Positions 14,223 to 22,639 are shown, counted from the stretch's first letter. The stretch: 47,806 bases of DNA from SZUA-430 sp964647355 (GCA_964647355.1 CAZYGK010000013.1:1-47806); one strand, 5' to 3'. Program-made: numbers and translations. The notes: a model not told the origin generated them from the letters alone.

Positions 14223-15794
14223 TTACTTCGCCAGTGGCAGCCGCAGCGTCGCGCGCAAGCCGCCTTCCGCGCGATTGCCAAGCACCAACTCGCCCCCGTG
14301 GCGCTCGGCGATCGCGCGCGCGATCGTGAGACCGAGGCCGTGGCCGCCGGTCTCGACGCTGCGCGACTCCTCTAGGCGCACAAACGGTTTGACGACATGC
14401 GCAAGCTTGTCGTCGGGAATGCCGGGACCTTCGTCGTCGACGTGGATCGCGGCAAAGCCGGGATCGGCCGTCATCGACACTTGCGCGCGCTGGCCGTAGC
14501 GCACCGCGTTCTCGATCAAATTGCGCACCGCGCGCCGAAGCTCGCTCGCGCGGCCCTCCACGCGCGCCGCGGGCAGGCTCGCGAACGCGACGGCACTGCC
14601 GGTGTCCGCAAGGTCGTCGCAAACCGCTTCTATCAGCGACGGCAAATCGACCGGCCGCGTCGGTTCGCCGCTTTCCCCGCCGCGCGCAGCGGCGAGTGCG
14701 GCTTCCATCAACCGCTCCATCTCTTCGATGGACCCGCGCATCTTCGCCTGAAGCTCGGGGTCCTTCACAAGTTCGGTGCGAATGCGCAGCGAAGCGACCG
14801 GCGTGCGAAGATCGTGCCCGACCGCGCTGAGCAAGGCGCGCTGATCCTCGATCATCCGTCTAAGCCGCGTCGCCATAGCGTTAAACGCACTGGCGGCGGC
14901 CTTCACGTCTTGCGGCCCTTCCTCGGGTGCGAGCACCAAACCGTCGCCGCGGCCCATCCGTTCGGCCGCCGTGGTGAGCCCCGCAATCGGCCGCGCGACC
15001 CGGCCGGCGGCCCAAACCGCGGCAAGCGCCACTAACACGGCCGCAAGCGCACCGGCCAAAATCAACGGCCACGTCGTTGACGGCACGGCCGGTGGCGTTG
15101 CCGAAACATTGAGCCACCGCTTCGGCTCGAGTTCGATCGAAATGTCCAACCGCGACGGCGGCTTGTCGGTGTCGTCGGCTGAGGGCGCGACCACCCATTC
15201 GAACTTGTGCGGTCCCGACATCGCCGGCGGCGTAGGGGGCAGGGGAGGAACCGGCGGCACAGGCGGCACCGGATGCACGCCGGACTGCCCCAACCGTGCG
15301 CCAGGAATGGTCACCGTTATCTCGCGCTCTTCGTCGCCGGGCACGCCGACAATAGAGCCCTTCGTGCGCGTGATGATGAGTGCGCGCTCGGTTCGCCCGG
15401 CGTGCTCGACCCGGTGAAACGCGATCGTGCCCGCGGTTGCATCCCAAGCGACGCGAACGGCCTGGGGTTCGCTCCCGGTGCTGCGCGCGAACGCGACGCT
15501 GAGGGAGTCGTTGCGCGCGGTCTCGCTCACGCTGGGCTCCGTGGAGAAGCGGACGAAGAACGACGGCCCGCTCGCGGTTTGCTCGATCGACGTCAGCGTT
15601 TCGCTCGACGCGCCCTTCGCCAGCGCGACGATGCCGGCCGTCCGGCGAAAAGCTTCAGCCTCGTGCAGCGCCGAGTGCAGCACGGTCTTCTGACCCTCAA
15701 GCAGTGCGAAGGAGGCGAGCTGCGACACCGCAAGCGCGCCGAGCACGATCAGCACGAACCACCCGCGAACCGTGCGCGGCGAGAGCCAGCTCAT
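14223..15794 (-). CDS. Sensor histidine kinase (EnvZ-like) with proline-rich periplasmic domain
   Basis: 523 residues. TM1 is about 11-33, then a periplasmic domain 34-241, TM2 242-263, a HAMP domain 264-315, and a dimerisation domain with the phospho-accepting His327 in SAVGHDLRTPVASLRIR. The ATPase domain has the N box NLIENAVRYG, the G1 box DDEGPGIP and the G2 box GGHGLGLTIA. Residues 174-190 of the periplasmic domain form a PVPPVPPVPPLPP tract. The start at 15794 overlaps the response regulator stop in ATGA, so the pair is translationally coupled. The proline tract recurs in the divergent secreted EF-hand protein (16703), which suggests a functional link, for example a shared ligand or partner in the envelope. 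Confidence 0.93.
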   Translation of the reverse strand: MSWLSPRTVRGWFVLIVLGALAVSQLASFALLEGQKTVLHSALHEAEAFRRTAGIVALAKGASSETLTSIEQTASGPSFFVRFSTEPSVSETARNDSLSVAFARSTGSEPQAVRVAWDATAGTIAFHRVEHAGRTERALIITRTKGSIVGVPGDEEREITVTIPGARLGQSGVHPVPPVPPVPPLPPTPPAMSGPHKFEWVVAPSADDTDKPPSRLDISIELEPKRWLNVSATPPAVPSTTWPLILAGALAAVLVALAAVWAAGRVARPIAGLTTAAERMGRGDGLVLAPEEGPQDVKAAASAFNAMATRLRRMIEDQRALLSAVGHDLRTPVASLRIRTELVKDPELQAKMRGSIEEMERLMEAALAAARGGESGEPTRPVDLPSLIEAVCDDLADTGSAVAFASLPAARVEGRASELRRAVRNLIENAVRYGQRAQVSMTADPGFAAIHVDDEGPGIPDDKLAHVVKPFVRLEESRSVETGGHGLGLTIARAIAERHGGELVLGNRAEGGLRATLRLPLAK

Positions 15795-16516
15795 AGGGCC
15801 TCCACCGTGCTCGCGAAGATGTAGCCCGCACCCCAAACTGTTTTGATGAGTTTCGGGTTGCGCGGATCGTCTTCGAGCTTGCGCCGCAAGCGGCTGATCT
15901 GCGTGTCGATCGAACGGTCGAACACTTCGTCGGCGAAGCGCCCCTTGATGCGGTCGAGCAGTTGGTCCCGCGTGAGCACCACGTTCGGATGCTCAACGAA
16001 CGTTGCAAGCAGCGCATACTCCGTCGAACTCAGCGAGACGACGACGCCGTCCGAACCCACGACCTGCCGCTCCGGCCCGTGCAGAATCCACGACCCGAAG
16101 CGGATGCGTTGTCCGGCCTTCGGCCGTTGGCCCGGCGGCATCTCGTTGGTGCGTCGCAACACGGCGTGAATGCGCGCGAGCAACTCGCGCGGGCTGAACG
16201 GCTTCGTGACATAGTCGTCTGCGCCGACTTCGAGCCCCACGATCCGGTCCAGTTCCTCCGCGCGTGCGGAGAGCAAGATGACCGGCGTGCGCTTGTGCTC
16301 GCGCACGCTGCGGCAAAGGCTCAAGCCGTCTTCGCCCGGCATCATGATGTCGAGCACCATCAGGTCGACCTCGCGCTGCGCCAACACGCGCCGGGCCGAG
16401 GCCGCGGACTCCGCCATCGTCACCTTCAAGCCGTTGTCCGAGAGATAGCGCGACAACGCATCGCGTATGTCGCGATGATCGTCGACGATCAGAACGTGGG
16501 GGGTGGCATCGCCCAT
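15791..16516 (-). CDS. OmpR-family response regulator
   Basis: 241 residues with a receiver domain (7-120) and a C-terminal winged helix DNA-binding domain (about 145-238). The acidic pocket is D12/D13 (IVDDHRD), the phosphorylation site D56 (VLDIMMPGEDG), the switch residues T/S in LLSARAEE and K105 (YVTKPF). The output domain shows LSSTEYALLATFVEHPNVVL and DTQISRLRRKLEDDP. The start MGDATPHVLIVDD at 16516 is preferred to a more upstream in-frame codon at 16579, because the fold begins here and the upstream segment lies in palindromic control DNA. It is co-transcribed with the kinase. The nested dyad at 16549-16595 lies directly upstream. Confidence 0.93.
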   Translation of the reverse strand: MGDATPHVLIVDDHRDIRDALSRYLSDNGLKVTMAESAASARRVLAQREVDLMVLDIMMPGEDGLSLCRSVREHKRTPVILLSARAEELDRIVGLEVGADDYVTKPFSPRELLARIHAVLRRTNEMPPGQRPKAGQRIRFGSWILHGPERQVVGSDGVVVSLSSTEYALLATFVEHPNVVLTRDQLLDRIKGRFADEVFDRSIDTQISRLRRKLEDDPRNPKLIKTVWGAGYIFASTVEAL

Positions 16517-16548
16517 GTGGCAGATCAGATACAAGAGCCTGCGAACGG

Positions 16549-16595
16549 CGCAAGCTGAAGCACAGTTAATCTGTGTCAAAGTTTGTCAGCTTGCG
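16549..16595. promoter_or_regulatory. Nested palindrome with FNR-like box upstream of the two-component system
   Basis: The outer arms CGCAAGCTGA (16549-16558) and TCAGCTTGCG (16586-16595) are perfect. Inside lies CACAG-TTAAT-CTGTG (16561-16575). Minus-strand TTGACACAGATTAA (16579-16566) is two mismatches from an FNR/FixK site. A TGTCAAAGTTTGTCA direct repeat is also present. It sits 33-80 bp before the regulator start, where autoregulation or oxygen control would act. Confidence 0.55.
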
Positions 16596-16702
16596 GTGAG
16601 CGGCGCTTTTCGCCACGAGTCCGGCAGGCCGGTGACAAACCTCAAAAGCCGGGGCGGTCTAAGGTCCGGTCACCCTAAGTTCAGTTTTGGTGGAGAAGGA
16701 AA

Positions 16703-17281
16703 GTGAAGAACCAGTTGCTGTTGGCGGTTTCCGCCATTGCCGTATTGACGGTCGCCGCCGTCGCCGAAGAAGGATCGGAGAAGAAAAAGAACCTCACCTG
16801 CACGACGACGGTCGACGGAGGTCAGACGAAGACGATCTGCACGTCCGATGACGGCAAAATGAAGATCGAAAAGAACATCGCCTGCAAGACGATCGTGAAC
16901 GGTGCTGAGACGAAGACGACCTGCACCCCAGGTGAAGGTCATGGCGCAGCGACGTGGCAACAAAAGGACGGTCCGCACGTCATGATGGTGCCGGGTGGCG
17001 ACGACGTTGACGTCCAAGTCTTCAACGACGGCAAAACCGAAAAGCGCGTCATGATCGTCCGAACGCACGGCGGGCCAGGCAGCGCCGACGCGAACAAAGA
17101 CGGCAAAGTCAGCCGCAAGGAGTTCCTGGCGCGCGCCGAGAAGCACTTCGCCGAAATGGACAAGAACGGCAACGGCAGCCTCGAAGGCGAGGAGCTTCAT
17201 CCGCCGATGCCGCCAATGCCGCCGCTCCCGCCGGTGCCTCCGGTTCCACCCGTGCCGCCGGCACCGCCGGCGCAGAATTAA
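16703..17281 (+). CDS. Secreted EF-hand protein with C-terminal PPVPP tract
   Basis: 192 residues with an N-terminal signal peptide (about 1-21). Two similar cysteine-paired modules follow (C33-C46 in TCTTTVDGGQTKTIC and C61-C74 in ACKTIVNGAETKTTC), then two canonical EF-hand loops: D129-E140 (DANKDGKVSRKE) and D153-E164 (DKNGNGSLEGEE). The end is a proline tract (MPPMPPLPPVPPVPP, residues 167-190). It should bind calcium in the periplasm or outside the cell. It starts with GTG after GGAGAAGGAA. It is divergent from the two-component system, whose kinase carries a closely similar tract in its sensor domain, and could be that system's target or partner. Its stop codon shares four bases with the convergent TPR gene. 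Confidence 0.85.
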   Translation: MKNQLLLAVSAIAVLTVAAVAEEGSEKKKNLTCTTTVDGGQTKTICTSDDGKMKIEKNIACKTIVNGAETKTTCTPGEGHGAATWQQKDGPHVMMVPGGDDVDVQVFNDGKTEKRVMIVRTHGGPGSADANKDGKVSRKEFLARAEKHFAEMDKNGNGSLEGEELHPPMPPMPPLPPVPPVPPVPPAPPAQN

Positions 17282-18171
17282 GGTGAGACTGGCCGCGGCT
17301 CTTCCGCCGACACGTGACTGGAAGAGCTGCGGCCGTCGCTGACCGGCGCGGGCGTGCTCGCGACCGGCGTCGGTTCCGGCCTCTCGACAATCTGCGGCGG
17401 CGGGATGCCTTGGGCGGTCATGCGGCCCGTGACGCCCGCATCGAACGCTTGCGCTTGCGCCATATCGGATTGCCCGCCTTTGATGTCGCCCGCATACATC
17501 TTCGCGACGCCGCGCCCATACAGCGCTTCCACATTCGTCTTCTGAATCGAAAGCGCGGCACCATAGTCGCCGATCGCGGCCGACCATTGCTGCATGCGTA
17601 CGAAGTGATGACCGCGTTGCGTGAGCGCCGTCAGATGATCGGGCTTGAATTTGATCGCCTGATCGAAGTCGCTCGCCGCCTTCGGGTGTTCGCCCAAGCG
17701 CGCATATGACATCCCTCGTCCGGCGAACGCATCCGCGTCGAAGGGTGTGAGCGCGATCGCCGACGTGTAGTCGGCGACCGCAAGCTGCGGATTGCCGCTG
17801 ATGCGTTGCGCGACCGCGCGGTTGAAATAGGCGGCCGCATAGTCCTGCTTGTGCTTCAACGCATCGGTGTAGTCGGCGATCGCCCGCGCGAAGTCGCTCT
17901 TGCCGACATAAGCGTTGCCGCGATTGTAGTAGGCGGTCGCCCGGCGCTCGCGGCTGATCCGCGAAGCGATGAGAGCCGTGCAGCCTTTGATCTGCTCGTC
18001 GGCGGTGATCATCATCCCGCCGTTGCAGAGCGCCACGTTGTCATAGCGCTCCACCTGCGTCACCGGTGCAGGCGTGGAACGGTATTTACGGCGCTTCTTG
18101 GCGGCGTCGGCATCCGTCGACAGCATGGCCAACACGACTGTGATTGCGACCAAACTTGTTATCGTCTTCAT
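17278..18171 (-). CDS. Exported TPR-repeat protein
   Basis: 297 residues. The signal peptide is about 1-23 (MKTITSLVAITVVLAMLSTD). A basic segment with several Lys/Arg and a CNGG...KGC pair follow. Then come about five tetratricopeptide repeats between residues 95 and 245, for example ATAYYNRGNAYVGKSDFARA and AAAYFNRAVAQRISGNPQLA. The C-terminal tail is Pro/Ser-rich. TPR arrays act as protein-protein scaffolds; nothing indicates the partner. The start at 18171 was chosen for its signal peptide; an upstream ATG at 18291 would overlap the divergent YhhN gene. The stop codon overlaps the EF-hand gene's stop within TTAA. Confidence 0.82.
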   Translation of the reverse strand: MKTITSLVAITVVLAMLSTDADAAKKRRKYRSTPAPVTQVERYDNVALCNGGMMITADEQIKGCTALIASRISRERRATAYYNRGNAYVGKSDFARAIADYTDALKHKQDYAAAYFNRAVAQRISGNPQLAVADYTSAIALTPFDADAFAGRGMSYARLGEHPKAASDFDQAIKFKPDHLTALTQRGHHFVRMQQWSAAIGDYGAALSIQKTNVEALYGRGVAKMYAGDIKGGQSDMAQAQAFDAGVTGRMTAQGIPPPQIVERPEPTPVASTPAPVSDGRSSSSHVSAEEPRPVSP

Positions 18172-18271
18172 GGCGCTCTGTATCCCGCAGGCCGCAAATA
18201 GCGCAGGCGGTGGGCGGCGGGCCATCACAAGTTTTGGCAAGTTCGGCCCGAATGGGTTAGGACGAAAGGCG

Positions 18272-18961
18272 ATGCTGGATGAGATTCTCAATCGGGGCGA
18301 CGGCCTCGACGCGTTGCGCGTTGCGATCGCCGCGCTATCATGTGCCGTGTCGGTCGCCTATTTCGCAGTCCTCGACCGCGAAGCCGGGCCTTTGCGCACC
18401 GGTATGAAGACCGCGTCGATCCTTATCCTTTCGGCACTGCCGCTCACCTATTTGGGTACCCCGAACGCGCCGGTTCTTCCATTGCTCCTGCTGGCCCTCG
18501 CGCTCGTGCTCTCAGCGCTCGGCGATTTTTTCTTGGCACTCGAAGACCAGTCCCGCTTCTTTGTACCGGGTCTCGGCAGTTTCCTCGCCGCGCACGTCGC
18601 CTACATTGCCGCCTTCGCACTCTATGCGAGCGGCCTTTCCGGCATCGGCATGGCGCTGCTCGTCGCGGCGCTCGTTGCGGCGGGTCTCCTGCTTGCCCGC
18701 ATTGCGCCGAAGCTCGGCCGTCTGCGCGTGCCCGTCTTTGCCTACTTCGCTGTGATCATGACGATGGTGGCGGCGTCGCTTTCGATCGCTGAGGCGTCTT
18801 GGATTCTCCCGGCGGGCGCGATCATCTTCGCGCTCTCGGACTCGCTGATCGCCGTGCGTAAGTTCTGGGCGCCGTTCGCGCTGATCAACGAAGCCGTCTG
18901 GATCACCTATGTCGCCGCGCAGTTCATGATCGTGGCAGCGTATCTGACACTCATCCTCTAG
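18272..18961 (+). CDS. YhhN family membrane protein (lysoplasmalogenase-like)
   Basis: 229 residues, about eight hydrophobic segments, with the signature ALGDFFLALEDQSRFFVPGL (S.LGD..L.......F..G...F...H..Y) near residues 83-110 and IIFALSDSLIAVRKF near 190-200. These match the YhhN/TMEM86 family, whose animal members hydrolyse lysoplasmalogen; the bacterial role is less certain. The conserved acidic residues (D in LGDFF, D in LSDSL) are present. The start at 18272 follows GGACGAAAGG. The dienelactone hydrolase gene begins 15 bp after its stop, so the two are probably one unit. Confidence 0.85.
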   Translation: MLDEILNRGDGLDALRVAIAALSCAVSVAYFAVLDREAGPLRTGMKTASILILSALPLTYLGTPNAPVLPLLLLALALVLSALGDFFLALEDQSRFFVPGLGSFLAAHVAYIAAFALYASGLSGIGMALLVAALVAAGLLLARIAPKLGRLRVPVFAYFAVIMTMVAASLSIAEASWILPAGAIIFALSDSLIAVRKFWAPFALINEAVWITYVAAQFMIVAAYLTLIL

Positions 18962-18976
18962 CCGAAAGGTTTGCTC

Positions 18977-19714
18977 ATGCACGAACGCCAGCTCGACATC
19001 GACACCAAAGACGGGAAGATGAGCACGTTCGTCGCGCACCCGGAGCGCGGCGGCCCGTTCCCCGTTGTGCTCTTCTACATGGACGCACCCGCGATCCGCG
19101 AAGAGCTGCGCGACATGGCGCGCCGGATCGCGACCGCAGGCTACTACGTGATGCTGCCGAACCTCTACTACCGTTCGGGCGTCATGGAGTTGGGCCGGAT
19201 CCCGATGGACCCGCACGCGCCCGAGCGAAAGCGCATGATGGAGCTGATGGGGTCGCTCTCGATCGGAAAGATCATGGACGACACCGACGCGCTCCTCGCG
19301 TTCGCAGGAGCCGACAAAGCCGCAAGCGAGGGCAAGGCGGGCACGGTCGGCTACTGCATGAGCGGCCAATACGCGATCAACGCGGCCGCGCGCCATCCCG
19401 ACCGCATCGCAGCCGCAGCCTCGATCTACGGCGTGCGCCTCATCACCGACCAGCCCGACAGCCCGCATGTCGTGGCAAAGAAAGCGAAGGCCGAACTCTA
19501 CTTCGCCTGCGCCGAGACGGATCACTGGATGCCGCTCGATCAAGTGGAGCCGCTGCGGCGCGCCCTTAAGGACGCGGGCGCCAACGCGGAGGTCGAGGTT
19601 TACCCCAAGACCGAACACGGCTTCGCCTTCCCCGCACGCCCCGTCTATGACAAGCAAGCCGCAGAGCGCCATTGGGAGCGCCTGTTCGCGCTCTTCGGGC
19701 GGAATCTGCGCTGA
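18977..19714 (+). CDS. Dienelactone hydrolase family protein
   Basis: 245-residue alpha/beta hydrolase. The nucleophile elbow is GYCMSG with Cys127, as in dienelactone hydrolases. The acid is Asp182 (CAETDHWMP) and the histidine His214 (TEHGFAF), completing the Cys-Asp-His triad. The N-terminus MHERQLDIDTKDGKMSTFVA and the segment ELRDMARRIATAGYYVMLPN are typical of the family. True dienelactone hydrolases open lactone rings in chlorocatechol breakdown, but many homologues outside such operons act on other esters. No catechol genes are nearby. The ATG at 18977 is chosen over the in-frame TTG at 18971. Confidence 0.87.
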   Translation: MHERQLDIDTKDGKMSTFVAHPERGGPFPVVLFYMDAPAIREELRDMARRIATAGYYVMLPNLYYRSGVMELGRIPMDPHAPERKRMMELMGSLSIGKIMDDTDALLAFAGADKAASEGKAGTVGYCMSGQYAINAAARHPDRIAAAASIYGVRLITDQPDSPHVVAKKAKAELYFACAETDHWMPLDQVEPLRRALKDAGANAEVEVYPKTEHGFAFPARPVYDKQAAERHWERLFALFGRNLR

Positions 19715-19750
19715 TGCAGCACTTTCCAATGCCGTAGCTGCCGTCGTAGC

Positions 19751-19781
19751 CTTCCTCAAACGCAATTGAGGAAGTGCCATG
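19751..19781 (+). promoter_or_regulatory. Hairpin enclosing the Shine-Dalgarno of the DUF3604 gene
   Basis: CTTCCTCAA (19751-19759) pairs perfectly with TTGAGGAAG (19766-19774) around a 6-base loop. The right arm contains GAGGAAG, the only ribosome binding site for the ATG at 19779. In the mRNA this site would be fully paired. It could be a thermosensor-like or protein-controlled translation switch, or a terminator for the upstream gene, although it lacks a T-run. Confidence 0.5.
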
Positions 19782-21995
19782 CTTCGTTGGATCGTCGCCG
19801 TCGTTCTTGTCCTCGCTATTGCGGCCGCCATCTTCTGGTTTGGCGCGCGCGGCGGATGGTTTGGAGCCGATCAGGGCCCCGGCACGATCGAGGGCAAAGC
19901 CCTTCCTGCAGAAGTCATTGCGGCCCGCATGGCGTCGCGCCGCGCGGTCGGCGAAGACGAGGACCAAATTCTGTTCGGCGACCTGCACGTCCACACGACG
20001 CTCTCGACCGACGCCTATCAGTTCTCGCTCCCGATCTTGGGCGGCAAGGGGCTCTACCCGTTGGCCGACGCCTGCGACTTTGCGCGCTACTGCTCGGCTG
20101 TCGACTTCTGGGCCTCGACCGATCACGCGGAGTCGATCACGCCGAAACGGTGGACGATGATCAAGGACGCGGTTCGCGCCTGCCAGAAAGTGTCGGGCGA
20201 CGATCAGAACCCCGATATGGTCTCCTTCATCGGCTTCGAGTGGACGCAAGTCGGCCGCACGCCGGAAACCCATTTCGGCCACAAGAACGTCATCTTCCGC
20301 GACCTCGAGGACGCGAAGGTTGCCGCCCGCCCGATCGAGACGCAAAAAATCGGCCTCGCCGCGCCGATGTCGCCCTTGGTCGTGACGCAAGACTTCGCAA
20401 ACCGCCAGCGCTACTTCGACTACAACAAGTTCATGGCCGACACGAACGCGGTCCCCGCCTGCGACGCGGCAACAACGTCGGACAAGTTGCCGAAAGATTG
20501 CCTTGAGAGCGCGCGCACGCCTGGCGACCTCGTGCGCAAACTCATCGACGAACAAAAACTCCAGCCCCTCATCATCCCGCACGGCTCGACGTGGGGCTTC
20601 TACACGCCGCCCACGACGACCTGGGTGAAGGCGCTCGATCCGAAGGAGCGCCCTGACAAGTTCGCGCTGATCGAACTTTACTCCGGCCACGGCAATTCGG
20701 AGGAATATCGAGCCTGGGAACCGGCGCACGTCGCAAGCGACGGCAAGCGCACGTGCCCCGAGGCGAGTGCGAACTACTTGCCCGGGTGCCAACGCGCGGG
20801 CCAGCTGATCATGGAAGCCTGCCTCAAGGCCAAGATCGACGCCGCCGAGTGCGAAAAGCGCGCGGCCGTCGCACGTCAGGCCTATGTCGACATGCACATG
20901 TTCGGCCATCTCGCCGTGCCGGGTGCAGTCGCGCCGGATTGGCTCGACGCAAGCCAATGCACGGACTGCTTCCTGCCTGCGTTCAACTACCGACCGAAGA
21001 CGTCGGTACAGGCGGGCCTCGCCACGACGCATTTCGACGACGCGAACCAGGCAACGCGTTTCGAGTGGGGTTTCATCGGCTCGAGCGACACCCACCGCGC
21101 CCGTCCCGGCACAGGTTACAAACAATACGACCGCCGCCAGAGCACGGATGCGACCGGCGCGCCCAACGCGGATACGCGCGCGCTGCTACTTAACGGCGTC
21201 GGCGAACTCGACGACGAAAACCCGCAGCCGAAAGCGATGACGCTCGAAGACATCCAGAAACTCCCCGGCCTGCGCACCGTTGAGGCCGAACGCCAAGCAG
21301 CGTTCTTGCTCACCGGCGGGCTCGCCGCCGTGCACGCGAAGGGCCGCTCGCGCGAGGCAGTCTGGGACGCAATGCAGCGCCGCGAAATCTACGCGACCTC
21401 GGGCCAGAAGATCCTGCTCTGGTTCCACGCCGTAGACAAAGCGGGGGCGCGCACACCGATGGGAAGCCGCGTCGCCGGCAATGCCGCGCCCACGTTCCAA
21501 GTGCGCGCGATCGGTTCCTTCAAGCAAAAGCCGGGTTGTCCCGATTTCGCAAAGACGGGACTCGACGAAAAGCGCTTGGGCTCGCTCTGCGGCGGCGAGT
21601 GCGACAACCCCTCGGACGTGCGCGCGAAGATCACCCGCATCGAAGTCGTGAAAATCCGCCCGCAAACGAGCAAGAGCGAAGAGCTCGCGAGCCTGATCCA
21701 AGACCGCTTCATCGTGCATCAGTGCGATGCGCGCGAAGACGGCAGCTGCACGTTCACTTTCACCGATCCGAGCTACGCGGCGGACAAACGCGACGCGCTC
21801 TACTACGTAAAGGCGATCCAAGAAGCGGAACCCATGATCAACGCCGATCCTCTGAAATGCGAGCGCGACGCCAGCGGCAAATGCATGAAGGTCAACCTCT
21901 GCTACGGCGACTACCGCTCCGGCGCCAGCGACTGCACCGCCCCCGCCGAACCCCGCGCCTGGTCGTCGCCGATCTACGTGGACTATCGATCGTAG
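19779..21995 (+). CDS. DUF3604 family exported protein (PHP-like metal site)
   Basis: 738 residues. An N-terminal membrane anchor or signal (about 4-24) leads to a large extracytoplasmic domain. FGDLHVHTTLSTDA (about 66-79) and WASTDHAESI (about 111-120) give the HxH and DH metal-binding motifs of the PHP-like fold. IPHGSTWGFY, ELYSGHGNSEEYRAW, FIGSSDTHRARPG and the C-terminal region complete the DUF3604 pattern. Several cysteines suggest disulfides in the periplasm. The family is widespread in marine and soil proteobacteria with no settled substrate. The length is normal. Its ribosome binding site lies in a perfect hairpin (19751-19774). A dispersed inverted repeat follows 20 bp after the stop. 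Confidence 0.88.
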   Translation: MLRWIVAVVLVLAIAAAIFWFGARGGWFGADQGPGTIEGKALPAEVIAARMASRRAVGEDEDQILFGDLHVHTTLSTDAYQFSLPILGGKGLYPLADACDFARYCSAVDFWASTDHAESITPKRWTMIKDAVRACQKVSGDDQNPDMVSFIGFEWTQVGRTPETHFGHKNVIFRDLEDAKVAARPIETQKIGLAAPMSPLVVTQDFANRQRYFDYNKFMADTNAVPACDAATTSDKLPKDCLESARTPGDLVRKLIDEQKLQPLIIPHGSTWGFYTPPTTTWVKALDPKERPDKFALIELYSGHGNSEEYRAWEPAHVASDGKRTCPEASANYLPGCQRAGQLIMEACLKAKIDAAECEKRAAVARQAYVDMHMFGHLAVPGAVAPDWLDASQCTDCFLPAFNYRPKTSVQAGLATTHFDDANQATRFEWGFIGSSDTHRARPGTGYKQYDRRQSTDATGAPNADTRALLLNGVGELDDENPQPKAMTLEDIQKLPGLRTVEAERQAAFLLTGGLAAVHAKGRSREAVWDAMQRREIYATSGQKILLWFHAVDKAGARTPMGSRVAGNAAPTFQVRAIGSFKQKPGCPDFAKTGLDEKRLGSLCGGECDNPSDVRAKITRIEVVKIRPQTSKSEELASLIQDRFIVHQCDAREDGSCTFTFTDPSYAADKRDALYYVKAIQEAEPMINADPLKCERDASGKCMKVNLCYGDYRSGASDCTAPAEPRAWSSPIYVDYRS

Positions 21996-22014
21996 AGCGC
22001 AAAGGCCAACTGAA

Positions 22015-22040
22015 GTCCTGGAAGCCGGCGCTCCCAGGAC
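22015..22040. repeat. Dispersed intergenic inverted repeat, copy 3 (short)
   Basis: GTCCTGG (22015-22021) pairs with CCAGGAC (22034-22040), with an inner AGC/GCT pair. This is the short version of the family, reading CTGGGAGCGCCGGC on the minus strand. It lies 20 bp after the DUF3604 stop codon. Confidence 0.6.
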
Positions 22041-22129
22041 AAGTGCCCACCACCCGACGATTGATCTAGGGCAAAGTAGGGCGTGGGGTGCCCTGCTAGC
22101 GTGCCACCCATAAAAGCAGAGGGTGGATC

Positions 22130-22639
22130 ATGAACGTCGCGAAGATTCTGGCAGCGGCAGCCGCGTTGTCACTGAGCCTAGCCGTCGCCGGGACCGGCAT
22201 CGCAGCTGACGCTGAACCCGTCACGGCCAAGGCACCGGAGCGCTTCAAGTTCTACCTCTTGCAAGGCATCCCCGCCGCCTACCGGGGCAAGACGAATCCG
22301 CTGCAGACGAACGTGCCGAACGTGATCAAGGGTGCGGACCTCTACAACGCGCGCTGCGCCTCCTGTCATGGGCCGATGGGCTTCGGCAACGGCGCGGCGG
22401 CGAGTGCGTTGCGCCCGCGCCCGGCCGACCTTGCCTGGTCGCTCTCCGATCCGCGCGTGAAGGACGATTTCCTGCTCTGGACGATCGCTGAGGGCGGCGC
22501 TCAGTTCGGCTCGAACATGCCGGCCTCCAAGGGTAGCCTCACGGAAATCCAGACGTGGGAACTAATCACCTACATGCGCGCTGCGTTCGAGGGGCGCGAA
22601 GCAAAGCGCACGGACGGCTCGAGGTTGGCGGCGCGCTAG
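22130..22639 (+). CDS. Class I c-type cytochrome, periplasmic
   Basis: 169 residues. The signal peptide is about 1-26, ending in AxA. The single heme site is CASCHG (Cys76, Cys79, His80), and the distal ligand is most likely Met130 in FGSNMPASKG. The linker GADLYNARCASCHGPMGFGN is typical of small soluble cytochromes c that shuttle electrons in the periplasm. The position of the conserved Met, about 50 residues after CXXCH, and the following WELITYMRAAF helix fit class I. The stop codon overlaps that of the convergent Uup gene in CTAG. The redox partner is unknown; no oxidase or dehydrogenase gene is adjacent. Confidence 0.92.
   Translation: MNVAKILAAAAALSLSLAVAGTGIAADAEPVTAKAPERFKFYLLQGIPAAYRGKTNPLQTNVPNVIKGADLYNARCASCHGPMGFGNGAAASALRPRPADLAWSLSDPRVKDDFLLWTIAEGGAQFGSNMPASKGSLTEIQTWELITYMRAAFEGREAKRTDGSRLAAR

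Noticed and set aside
19566..21125. Open frame of over 500 codons on the minus strand
   Set aside because: It is the mirror of the dienelactone hydrolase end and the DUF3604 gene, with no recognisable motif.
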